Of a stretch of 10,229 nucleotides of DNA, positions 1 to 5,428 are shown piece by piece (the first letter of the stretch is position 1; each line of letters opens with the position of its first letter). The DNA is from Clostridiales bacterium. GTDB taxonomy: Bacteria > Bacillota > Clostridia > Oscillospirales > Acutalibacteraceae. Both the position numbers and the translations under genes were made by a program. The stretch is from positions 1 to 10,229 of the forward strand of contig JAAVYX010000060.1 in assembly GCA_022791355.1 (NCBI GenBank), written 5' to 3'. The notes beneath the pieces were generated by a model. That model made no database searches. It saw nothing but the letters and a program-made list of their open reading frames with translations, and was not told the DNA's origin.

Positions 1-12
1 ACTCGTCCTGTG

Positions 13-167
13 CGAAAATTCCGTCAATTCCTCTATTTTCAAACAAGCCCTAGGCAGTCGAGCATCCTAAGGGATGTCCAGCTGCTCTATGACCTACAGT
101 CGGAAATGTAAAGTATTTCCGACTGCTCTATGGCTTTACAGTTGGAAATTCAAAAAATTTCCTCCTG
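13..167. repeat. Tandem hairpin units, about 42-bp period
   Basis: Three units begin with CAG at 55, 97 and 139, exactly 42 bp apart, and each closes with CTG (82-84, 123-125, 165-167). The connectors after the first two begin CTCTATG. Unit 2 is a perfect 11-bp stem (97-107 with 115-125, 7-nt loop). Unit 3 has a perfect 7-bp stem, GGAAATT with AATTTCC (144-150 with 156-162). Unit 1 has a 5-bp stem, CATCC with GGATG (63-67 with 72-76). A weaker fourth copy may start near 13 (AATT at 17-20 and 26-29, then CTCTAT at 31-36). The arm sequences differ between units but pairing is kept. The last unit overlaps the 3' end of the small minus-strand gene at 150-341. Function unknown. Confidence 0.7.
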
Positions 168-341
168 ATCCGACCCGTCGTAGCGCAAAAAGTTTTCATA
201 CTCCTTACGGGCGCGGACAACCGCCGGATTCTCTTGAACCGGCGGCCCATCAGTCTTACGGCCGTCCTTTGGCCGCCAAAACATGCCAGCCCCGGCCAAA
301 AGCCCTAGGATAAACCCCATAAGCGCAGTCAGTATGTACAT
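150..341 (-). CDS. Small single-pass membrane protein (63 aa), phage-associated, unknown function
   Basis: The start chosen is the ATG at 341, because a strong ribosome binding site (AAGGAGGAG) lies about 5 bases upstream of it; a longer in-frame reading to 452 lacks one. The protein opens with a hydrophobic, glycine-rich segment (about residues 2-22, MYILTALMGF onward) that should be one membrane helix or an uncleaved anchor. A polar, charged tail follows (residues 23-63) that may be helical. It lies 114 bp downstream of the large terminase on the same strand, where a portal gene would usually be found, so it probably belongs to the phage module. Its last codons lie inside the third hairpin unit. 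No family was recognised, and no cysteines or catalytic motifs are visible. Confidence 0.65.
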   Translation of the reverse strand: MYILTALMGFILGLLAGAGMFWRPKDGRKTDGPPVQENPAVVRARKEYENFLRYDGSDQEEIF

Positions 342-455
342 ATGCGTCTCCTCCTTCCGGCGAAATACTTGGTATGCTTTCAGTATAGCGGTAAGCCGCC
401 GGTCAAACCGGCCAAACCGAGCGGAGCGGTTAAAAAATATGGGGCGGAGCAACCC

Positions 456-1805
456 CTATGACCATCCTCCTTGAAAGTCTTCCGTACTGAGCATCCCCCG
501 GGCCCTTCTGACCCGGACGGCCGGGTCGACGGGTACAAAATGCTTCATATCCTGAAAGGCGTAGCGTAAAGCGTCCATCAAGTGATTGCAGCTGTCCGTC
601 GGTTTGTTAAGACTTTTGCCGCTCTTGTCCTTTTCCCAGCAGTAGGCCGAAAGCTCCATAATAGCGTTCTTGCAGACGGGATGTACGATCATCTCATATT
701 CCTGTAAGGCCGCGATGCCGTGGAGAATACTGTCCTTCCCCTTGACCGACGGCGTCACCCGCCCGATCCCCAGTCGCCGCAGATCCTCGTTGCTTTTAGG
801 CTCGGCCGCGTCGGCGATGATCCGTTCCTTTTGGTACCCCTTGCGCCGGAGCATCTCGGCGATGTGGGAGTTGAGCATCCCGGTCTCGTAGTGCTCGTCA
901 AAGATATAAAGCTTGCGGTCTATGGGATTGGCCGCCGCCGCGATAAAGGCGGCCGGATCGTTGGAATACCCGTAATCCAACCCGAATATCCGGCGGTACT
1001 TCCAGCTTTCGTCCGCCTGCATCCCGTCCTTCTCGATCAGACCGATCTTGTGCGGGTCGAAGTCCTCTACCCACCACCTCTCAAAAACCAATCCCTCGGC
1101 AATTCCCCAGTTTCCCAGTCCCGCCACCTGATACCGCCGTGGATTTTCCTTCTCCATCCGGGCGAATACCGCCCGATCGGTCTCGTCTAAAAACTCGTTG
1201 TCCAGGTAGGTTGTCGTGTAGATGTCGGCTTGATCGTCCGGCTTATCGAAAAATCGGGCCTTTAGCCAGTGGTTTTCGCTCCAGGGGTTGAAGGTCAAGG
1301 TGGTCTGTTTGAACAGGGGAGGAGGGACTAAGCCTCGCGGCACGGATAAATCCAGCTTCTCAAAATCGGCCTCCTGAGCGATCTCGTAGGCTTCTTCAAT
1401 CCATACCCAGCAGAGATACCCCTTGTCCACTGTTGTGGAGGCAAGCTTTAATACGTCGTCAAACCCCCGGAACAGCACCCGTTGCCCGGTGGGAGTATAG
1501 ATAAGCTCCATCGGAGAAACGGTGCGCTTCCAAAGCCTCGAAACTCCCAGGCGTTCAGTAGCCCAGCAGAGCTGGGCAAAGGTGGAGGAACGGTGTGTGT
1601 CCATAACCTGCCGGACCACCAGCAGATTCGCGCCGGGATATCGCATCATGCGCAGGATAAGATTCAGAGCCGTCGTAGCGGACTTCTTGGAGCCCTTGCC
1701 CCCCTTGAGCACCCGATACCGTTTCTTAGAATGCCAAAAATCCCCGTACCCTCCGCCTACGATTTTGGACAGACGCGCACCGTCGTCTTTATTTGAGGTC
1801 GTCAA
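456..1805 (-). CDS. terL: Phage terminase large subunit (PBSX/Terminase_3 type)
   Basis: This is the ATP-driven DNA-packaging motor and headful nuclease of a tailed phage; 449 aa is normal for the family. The N-terminal ATPase has a Walker A-like loop GGKGSKKS (35-42), a Walker B WVWIEEA (133-139) with the catalytic acidic pair, and a coupling motif TFNP (171-174). The C-terminal RNase H-like nuclease shows GLDYGYSNDPAA (275-286, D277), IIADAAEPKS (D332) and HLMDALRY (D411), so all three expected metal-binding aspartates are present. The start is TTG at 1805; the gene overlaps the end of the small subunit by 17 bp, which suggests translational coupling. The frame is intact and all motifs look functional. 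Missing is the portal gene that normally follows: only a 63-aa membrane protein lies between it and the window edge. Confidence 0.95.
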   Translation of the reverse strand: MTTSNKDDGARLSKIVGGGYGDFWHSKKRYRVLKGGKGSKKSATTALNLILRMMRYPGANLLVVRQVMDTHRSSTFAQLCWATERLGVSRLWKRTVSPMELIYTPTGQRVLFRGFDDVLKLASTTVDKGYLCWVWIEEAYEIAQEADFEKLDLSVPRGLVPPPLFKQTTLTFNPWSENHWLKARFFDKPDDQADIYTTTYLDNEFLDETDRAVFARMEKENPRRYQVAGLGNWGIAEGLVFERWWVEDFDPHKIGLIEKDGMQADESWKYRRIFGLDYGYSNDPAAFIAAAANPIDRKLYIFDEHYETGMLNSHIAEMLRRKGYQKERIIADAAEPKSNEDLRRLGIGRVTPSVKGKDSILHGIAALQEYEMIVHPVCKNAIMELSAYCWEKDKSGKSLNKPTDSCNHLMDALRYAFQDMKHFVPVDPAVRVRRARGMLSTEDFQGGWS

Positions 1806-2154
1806 TAAACTTCACCACCAGGCCGCCTCTTTCGTCCCTTTCGTCCGCCATGGTCCGAATCTCCTTGATAGCGGCCAAATCTCCTCCCGCAGCCTTGCGG
1901 AAAAGGGCCAAAGCCAGCCCCATGGCGTTGCTCATCTCCTCTTCGGGAATACCCGCTAGGGCCGCCGTCCGTCGTTCCTCCTCTGGCATGTCCAGCCGCA
2001 GCAGCAGCTGTAAGCATTCCCGTAAGGCCTTGCGTCTGCGCCGCGCCGCCCCCGAGGCCTTGCCTGCCTTCCGGGCGTTTTCCCGGCGCTGCTCCGGGGT
2101 CAAACGCCCGCCCGGCCCCGCCGGGGTGAACTGCCCCGAATTTGTCTTGGGCAT
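1789..2154 (-). CDS. terS: Phage terminase small subunit-like protein
   Basis: The product is 121 aa, starting MPKTNSGQFTP. The ATG at 2154 is preferred because AAAGGGG lies about 9 bases upstream; an ATG three codons earlier sits almost on top of that site. The N-terminal third is basic with a KAGKASGAARRRRKALRE stretch (about residues 29-46), a KGG-like motif seen in small packaging proteins of Clostridia phages. The rest is predicted helical, with LALALFRKAAGGDLAAIKEI near the C-terminus. Small terminases bind the packaging site and hand DNA to the large subunit. The assignment rests on the N-terminal motif, the helical make-up and the position directly before terL with a 17-bp overlap. 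Sequence families of small terminases are weakly conserved, so a generic phage DNA-binding protein is the main alternative. Confidence 0.75.
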   Translation of the reverse strand: MPKTNSGQFTPAGPGGRLTPEQRRENARKAGKASGAARRRRKALRECLQLLLRLDMPEEERRTAALAGIPEEEMSNAMGLALALFRKAAGGDLAAIKEIRTMADERDERGGLVVKFIDDLK

Positions 2155-2262
2155 CCAAACCATCCCCTTTCGATTCCAGTAAATTTGAGCAAAAGCCGAA
2201 CAGCCCGCCCGTCTTCCAGTCTGCCTCGCCCGTGTGATAACCTCCCATACGTCCCGCCCGAT

Positions 2263-2667
2263 TTACCGCCGTAAAATCCGCCGGTATATGCTTCGCGCCG
2301 CCTCGGGCGACAGCTCTCCGCCGGTCAAACGGGCCACCTCGTCCCAATGCAGCCCCTGTAAGGCCTTCAGACGTACAATCCGCCGGTCCCGTAAACTGGG
2401 CAGCCCGCCTACAAACTTCTCAATGCGCGTCTTGGCCTGTAAAAGCCGGACCAGACGTCGCCGCATACCTTCCAGTAAGGCCTTGCCGTCCTCCCCGGCG
2501 CAGGTCCCCGAAAGGGTTATGGAGCATTTTAAATAGGGGAAGGAGGTCATAGACCCCGATACCGTGTCGGCCGCAGACATGCCGTGCAGAGAGACCTGCA
2601 GGTTATCCCGCAGCTCCTGTATTTCGGCAATGATCTGAGGATAAGATTCCAGCGTTTGTTTGTCCAA
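2263..2667 (-). CDS. Sigma factor-like phage regulator (DUF1492/ArpU/RinA-like)
   Basis: The preferred start is TTG at 2667, giving 134 aa beginning MDKQTLESYPQIIAEIQELR. The sequence AAAGGCGGG lies about 7 bases upstream, and the next upstream start (ATG at 2733) adds residues unlike the family. The N-terminal part is a helical, probably coiled-coil segment. The middle holds a charged helix LLEGMRRRLVRLLQAKTRIEK (about 64-84), split here only by description. The C-terminal 40 residues form a sigma region 4-like helix-turn-helix (RDRRIVRLKALQGLHWDEVA, about 93-112, then SPEAARSIYRRILRR). Members of this group sit just before terminase genes in Firmicutes phages and activate late or packaging genes. 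The gap to the small terminase is 108 bp. Family assignment is from memory of the pattern, not a search. Confidence 0.75.
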   Translation of the reverse strand: MDKQTLESYPQIIAEIQELRDNLQVSLHGMSAADTVSGSMTSFPYLKCSITLSGTCAGEDGKALLEGMRRRLVRLLQAKTRIEKFVGGLPSLRDRRIVRLKALQGLHWDEVARLTGGELSPEAARSIYRRILRR

Positions 2668-2812
2668 AGGGATTCCCGCCTTTCTTTTTGGTGTCCGCTG
2701 GTATCGTAGCATGCCGACCATATGACATACCATGACATGCCGCGCCTCCAGACCAAAGCGGACGCGCCCTCGTCAGGACCAAAAAGCATCCTGTAAAAAT
2801 CTCCTCCAAACC

Positions 2813-2842
2813 GTATATTGGAAGATTCCGGCGGAATACTAT
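2813..2842 (+). promoter_or_regulatory. Candidate sigma-E promoter for the coat genes
   Basis: GTATATT at 2813-2819 matches the sigma-E -35 pattern KMATATT at 6 of 7 positions. AATACTAT at 2835-2842 matches the -10 pattern CATACAHT at 6 of 8. The spacer is 15 bp, within the usual 14-15. It lies 29 bp upstream of the first coat gene start. Mother-cell control fits coat proteins. The consensus is the B. subtilis one, so this is a candidate only. Confidence 0.5.
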
Positions 2843-2871
2843 GCGTAAACCAATCAAAAGGAGTGATACGC

Positions 2872-3057
2872 ATGGCAAACCTGACTACAAAGGAATTGTC
2901 CGCCCTGGAAGATCTGTTGAGCATGGAGCAGCTGCTGATTAAGAAGTATAAAATGGTGGCCAGTATGGCTACGGACCAGGAGATCAAAACCAAGTGCGAC
3001 CAAATCGCGAACAAGCATCAGGAGCATTTCAACCGGCTGATGAGTCATCTGAACTAA
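2872..3057 (+). CDS. Small spore coat-associated protein (61 aa)
   Basis: The start is ATG 2872, with AAAGGAG about 8 bases upstream; longer in-frame starts lack a ribosome binding site. The product (MANLTTKELSALEDLL...) is entirely helical in appearance, with a lysine-rich middle (KKYKMVASM, about 22-30) and a C-terminal KHQEHFNRLMSHL (about 47-59). This pattern is common in short clostridial proteins annotated as spore coat proteins with a ferritin-like or CotF-like helical fold. It may pair with the next gene, which starts 15 bp downstream with its own ribosome binding site, so the two should be cotranscribed. It probably acts at the forming spore surface in the mother cell. Assignment is by resemblance and context; no enzymatic residues are expected. 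Confidence 0.75.
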   Translation: MANLTTKELSALEDLLSMEQLLIKKYKMVASMATDQEIKTKCDQIANKHQEHFNRLMSHLN

Positions 3058-3071
3058 AGGAGGAGAATAGG

Positions 3072-3341
3072 ATGAATATAACCAATCCCATGCAGGATAA
3101 GGAGCTCATGGACGACGTTCTGACCTCTCAGAAAATGATGACGTCCAATTATTCCATCTATGCCAACGAGTGCGCCGGCCAGTCCCTGCGGACCGACATG
3201 CTGAATCTCCTGCGGGAGGAGCATGAAATCCAGGCCGACCTGTTTTATCAGATGCAGTCCAAGGGCTGGTATCCCACGCCGCCTGCCGAGCAGCAGAAGA
3301 TCAATCAAACCAAGCAGAAATTCTCCCAGGCCTCCATGTAA
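3072..3341 (+). CDS. Spore coat protein, CotF-like domain (89 aa)
   Basis: Start ATG 3072 has AAAGGAGGAG upstream. The protein MNITNPMQDKELMDDVLTSQ... carries the Coat F pattern: an N-terminal ELMDDVLTSQKMMTSNYSIYA-type helix (residues 11-31, quoted in part), a second helix ending LLREEHEIQADLF (about 46-58), and the closing MQSKGWYPTPPAE (61-73) typical of these proteins. Coat F proteins are structural parts of the spore coat made in the mother cell. Clostridial versions of about 80-90 aa, as here, are shorter than Bacillus CotF and hold one domain only. It follows the 61-aa coat gene by 14 bp, so the two form an operon that ends at the hairpin at 3385-3419. Confidence 0.9.
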   Translation: MNITNPMQDKELMDDVLTSQKMMTSNYSIYANECAGQSLRTDMLNLLREEHEIQADLFYQMQSKGWYPTPPAEQQKINQTKQKFSQASM

Positions 3342-3384
3342 CCCCGGGAGGGATACGGCGGGACCTCCGCCCGTATAACGCAAA

Positions 3385-3419
3385 GAATCCCCCGGCGGTA
3401 GTTTACCGCCGGGGGATTC
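3385..3419 (+). terminator. Strong hairpin after the coat operon, probable terminator
   Basis: A perfect 16-bp inverted repeat (3385-3400 with 3404-3419, loop GTT) begins GAATCCCCCGG and lies 43 bp after the CotF-like stop. The plus strand lacks a proper T-run after it, so it may instead protect the 3' end or work with the second hairpin at 3549-3577. On the minus strand it is followed by TTTG only. Confidence 0.6.
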
Positions 3420-3548
3420 CCATATCCGCAGCCATAGCCCCGCCGCATCCGTCCATACGGCGGCCGGCTGGGCCCCTTTGAAGCCTGTACTTCAAGCGCA
3501 TTACAAAACATTCTTCTTCGGCTTTCCATACGTCATACAATGTCATGC

Positions 3549-3577
3549 CTGCATTACAAATGCAATGCAGACTTTTT
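3549..3577 (+). terminator. Weak hairpin with T-run
   Basis: CTGCATT (3549-3555) pairs with AATGCAG (3564-3570) and is followed by ACTTTTT. The stem is only 7 bp with an 8-nt loop, so this is a low-confidence back-up terminator for the coat transcript. Confidence 0.35.
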
Positions 3578-3648
3578 GGAATCTGTGTTTAATAATGAAT
3601 TTGTAAATGAAATTTGATATAGAAGAGGTGTAAAAATAAAGAACACGT

Positions 3649-3678
3649 TTGTATAGGTCAGAGAGACCAAGATATAGA
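3649..3678 (+). promoter_or_regulatory. Possible sigma-A promoter of the XRE regulator
   Basis: TTGTAT (3649-3654) and TATAGA (3673-3678) are separated by 18 bp, and lie 29 bp before the ATG at 3708. Both boxes match the consensus only partly, in an AT-rich stretch where chance matches are common. Confidence 0.35.
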
Positions 3679-3707
3679 AATACAATAAGTGAGGAGATTG
3701 AACAAAT

Positions 3708-3961
3708 ATGTATGAAGAATTGTTGGCGGAGAGGTTAATTAAACTCCGAATGCAAAAAACGTATCGGCGCGAGAAATGAGCCTGTCGATAGGACAAAATG
3801 AAAGCTACATCAATCGCATCGAGAACAAACAAAGCCTTCCCTCCATGCAAGTCTTTTTTTACATATGCAAATATTTGCAGGTCACGCCGGAAGAATTTTT
3901 CGCCGTAGGGAAGTGTAACCCGCAGGAGATACAGGCGCTGATGGAAGCTGAATGCGGATAA
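3708..3961 (+). pseudogene. XRE-family helix-turn-helix regulator, frameshifted
   Basis: ATG 3708 follows GTGAGGAG. The first frame encodes MYEELLAERLIKLRMQK and then runs into TGA at 3777-3779. If one extra A is read in the A6 tract at 3743-3748, the protein continues NVSAREMSLSIGQNESYINR and IENKQSLPSMQVFFYICKYL, then QVTPEEFFAVGK and a stop at 3959-3961. That is a classic XRE DNA-binding domain (AREMSLSIGQNESYINRIE is helices 2-3) of about 84 aa in total. Relatives often have a longer C-terminal tail, so it may also be truncated. Causes could be a true mutation, a sequencing error in the homopolymer, or slippage at the A-tract. Its AT content differs from the sporulation genes nearby. Target unknown. 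Confidence 0.75.
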
Positions 3962-4396
3962 CTTTTCCCTCATGAAAATGATTGTCAACGCCTTAAATTC
4001 ATTTTATAAAAGACGACTGTAAAAACGGCCCGGGTTTGGTTTTTTATTGCTTTGCCAAAGGCAAACGAAACCCAACGGTTCCATCCAACTACCGGGGTAA
4101 TAGAAGGGGCCTAGAGACGCTTTCGTGCGGGTAAAGGTACGCAAACGCCGGGACGCCATACGCTCCTGGACCAGGTATTGGAGAAACGATAGAAGAAAAT
4201 CCGCCGCAAACGCTCTGGTCTAAAAATCTCCCCATAAACCCTCAAAAGCAAAAACCCCAATTCATCCAATTCGATACCAAACGACATAACCCCCCCTGCA
4301 AATGTGACAAAAATCCGCCGCGTCCCGGTCCTATAATACTAAGTATAGCCCGGGACGTGCATAGCGCGTCCGTCGGCGGAAAGGGGGAACCGGCCG
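3962..4396. other. Intergenic stretch upstream of spoIIGA
   Basis: No firm gene. The first part holds a nested inverted repeat: TTTGCC AAA GGCAAA at 4052-4066 inside GGGTTT (4033-4038) and AAACCC (4069-4074). A 51-codon minus-strand frame (4159 to 4004) starts MASRRLRTFTRTKASLG and ends in TAA; its composition is protein-like but its ribosome binding site (GGAG, 3 bases from the ATG) is too close, so it is treated as a relic or chance frame. The last 130 bp are the spoIIG regulatory region. Confidence 0.5.
4270..4337 (+). promoter_or_regulatory. spoIIG promoter with Spo0A-like boxes
   Basis: A perfect -10 TATAAT lies at 4332-4337. The best -35, GTGACA (4304-4309, 5 of 6), is 22 bp upstream. 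That long spacer is the known hallmark of the B. subtilis spoIIG promoter, which sigma-A can use only with phosphorylated Spo0A. Inverted 0A-like boxes (consensus TTCGACA on this strand) occur as TTCGATA (4270-4276), AACGACA (4280-4286, 10 bp on) and TGTGACA (4303-4309, overlapping the -35). The layout mirrors the Bacillus promoter; box quality is 5-6 of 7. Confidence 0.7.
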
Positions 4397-5428
4397 TTGA
4401 CCGTATACATAGACCTGCTCTTTTTTCTAAACCTGCTGGTGGATTATTTCATCCTTTCCCTAACCTCCCGCCTCAGCGGCGCGGCCGCGGGCTTTTTGCG
4501 GCAGCTGGGCGGCGCGGCGGTGGGGGCTCTTTTTTCCTTCATCATCTTTTTGCCCGCCCAGTCCCTGCCGGTGGAATGGCTGGCCCGCCTGGCCTTTTCG
4601 GCCGTCATCATCCTGTGCGTCTACGGCTTCGGCGGTATCCGGCGGTTTCTGCGGCTGCTGTTTACCTTCTATGCCGTCTCCCTGCTTTACGCCGGCTTCA
4701 TGCTGGCGGTGTGGTTCTTATGCCATCCCGCCGGTATGGCCGTGCACAACGGCGTGGTGTATTTTTCCATATCTCCCATCGTACTCTTGGCCGGAGCCGG
4801 CCTTGCCTACCTTGTCATCTCCTTGGGCCGGCGGCTGATGCGGCGGCCGGCCGCCGCCGGACAGCGGCGGGAAATAGAGGTCCGGCTCTACGGCAAACAG
4901 GTGCGCCTGACCGCCCTGGTGGACACCGGCCATTCCCTCACTGATATCCTGTCCGACCAACCGGTGGTCGTAGCGACCCTTTCGGCCATAAAACCCCTGC
5001 TTCCGCCCGAGACGCTGCCCGCCTTTGAGGGAATCGGCCAGCCGCCGGGGGATATGGCCGGCCGCTACCGGCTGATTCCCTACAGCGTGGTGGGCGGCGG
5101 CGGTTTACTTCCGGCCTTCCGGTGCGACGGCGCCTGTGTTCTTCCGGCCCTACCCGGCGGAAAACGCCCGGGTGCCATCCCAACCACCCTGCGGTGGACC
5201 GAGGGGAACCGAGCGGCCGAACCCAGCCTGCGCTTTCCGGTGGACCGGGCTGCCGGTCCACCGGTCGAACCGGCGGGAGAACCGCCCGGCGCCCCGGCCG
5301 TCATAGCCGTCAGCTCTCAGCCTTTGGGGAGCGACTATGACGCGATCATCAGTCCCGAGCTGCTGGAACGGGAGAAATATGGAAAAAGGAGCCGAAAGAA
5401 ATGCGTCTCATCACAAAACTGCGGTTAA
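4397..5428 (+). CDS. spoIIGA: Sporulation sigma-E factor processing peptidase SpoIIGA
   Basis: SpoIIGA is the membrane aspartic protease that removes the pro-sequence of sigma-E in the mother cell. The start is TTG 4397 (AAAGGGGGAAC upstream), giving the usual N-terminus TVYIDLLFFLNLLVDYF. About five membrane helices cover residues 5-143. The soluble protease half has the catalytic DTG (D176) in LTALVDTGHSLTDILSDQPV; family members usually have DTGN, so the histidine is unusual. RLIPYSVVGGGGLLPAF (225-241) and YDAIISPELL (314-323) are the standard C-terminal blocks. Between them about 50 residues rich in Pro, Arg and Gly (roughly 250-300) appear extra: at 343 aa the protein is longer than the usual 270-310. 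It overlaps sigE by 28 bp. Confidence 0.95.
   Translation: MTVYIDLLFFLNLLVDYFILSLTSRLSGAAAGFLRQLGGAAVGALFSFIIFLPAQSLPVEWLARLAFSAVIILCVYGFGGIRRFLRLLFTFYAVSLLYAGFMLAVWFLCHPAGMAVHNGVVYFSISPIVLLAGAGLAYLVISLGRRLMRRPAAAGQRREIEVRLYGKQVRLTALVDTGHSLTDILSDQPVVVATLSAIKPLLPPETLPAFEGIGQPPGDMAGRYRLIPYSVVGGGGLLPAFRCDGACVLPALPGGKRPGAIPTTLRWTEGNRAAEPSLRFPVDRAAGPPVEPAGEPPGAPAVIAVSSQPLGSDYDAIISPELLEREKYGKRSRKKCVSSQNCG
5237..5264. repeat. Perfect palindrome inside the SpoIIGA insert
   Basis: Two 12-bp arms (CCGGTGGACCGG and CCGGTCCACCGG) surround a GCTG loop. The hairpin sits within the Pro/Arg-rich stretch that has no counterpart in typical SpoIIGA, and keeps the reading frame open. Confidence 0.75.

Larger units (their letters stand above)
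3342..3707. other. Intergenic stretch between coat operon and XRE regulator
   Basis: No supportable gene was found here. It holds the strong hairpin at 3385-3419, a weaker hairpin with a T-run at 3549-3577, and a possible promoter for the following regulator. From about 3590 the composition turns AT-rich compared with its GC-rich surroundings, as is common near transferred or regulatory DNA. A 74-codon minus-strand frame at 3305-3529 lacks a ribosome binding site and runs through the hairpin, so it was not called. Confidence 0.6.

Noticed and set aside
55..167. Hairpin repeats as a CRISPR array.
   Set aside because: Units are adjacent and imperfect, with 12-13 bp connectors that are themselves similar, so there are no unique spacers.
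342..452. Longer N-terminus for the 63-aa membrane protein.
   Set aside because: The extension is basic, has no ribosome binding site, and the internal ATG at 341 has a strong one.
1802..2347. Long minus-strand frame of 181 codons.
   Set aside because: It overlaps the small terminase in another frame and is Gly/Arg-rich, as expected for a shadow in GC-rich DNA.
2701..2760. CATATGACATACCATGACATG as an attachment site at the prophage edge.
   Set aside because: Only one copy is seen and no integrase is present, so an att site cannot be argued.
3305..3529. 74-codon minus-strand frame with GYGCGYG, resembling a coat-like protein.
   Set aside because: It runs through the 16-bp hairpin and into the CotF-like gene, without start signals.
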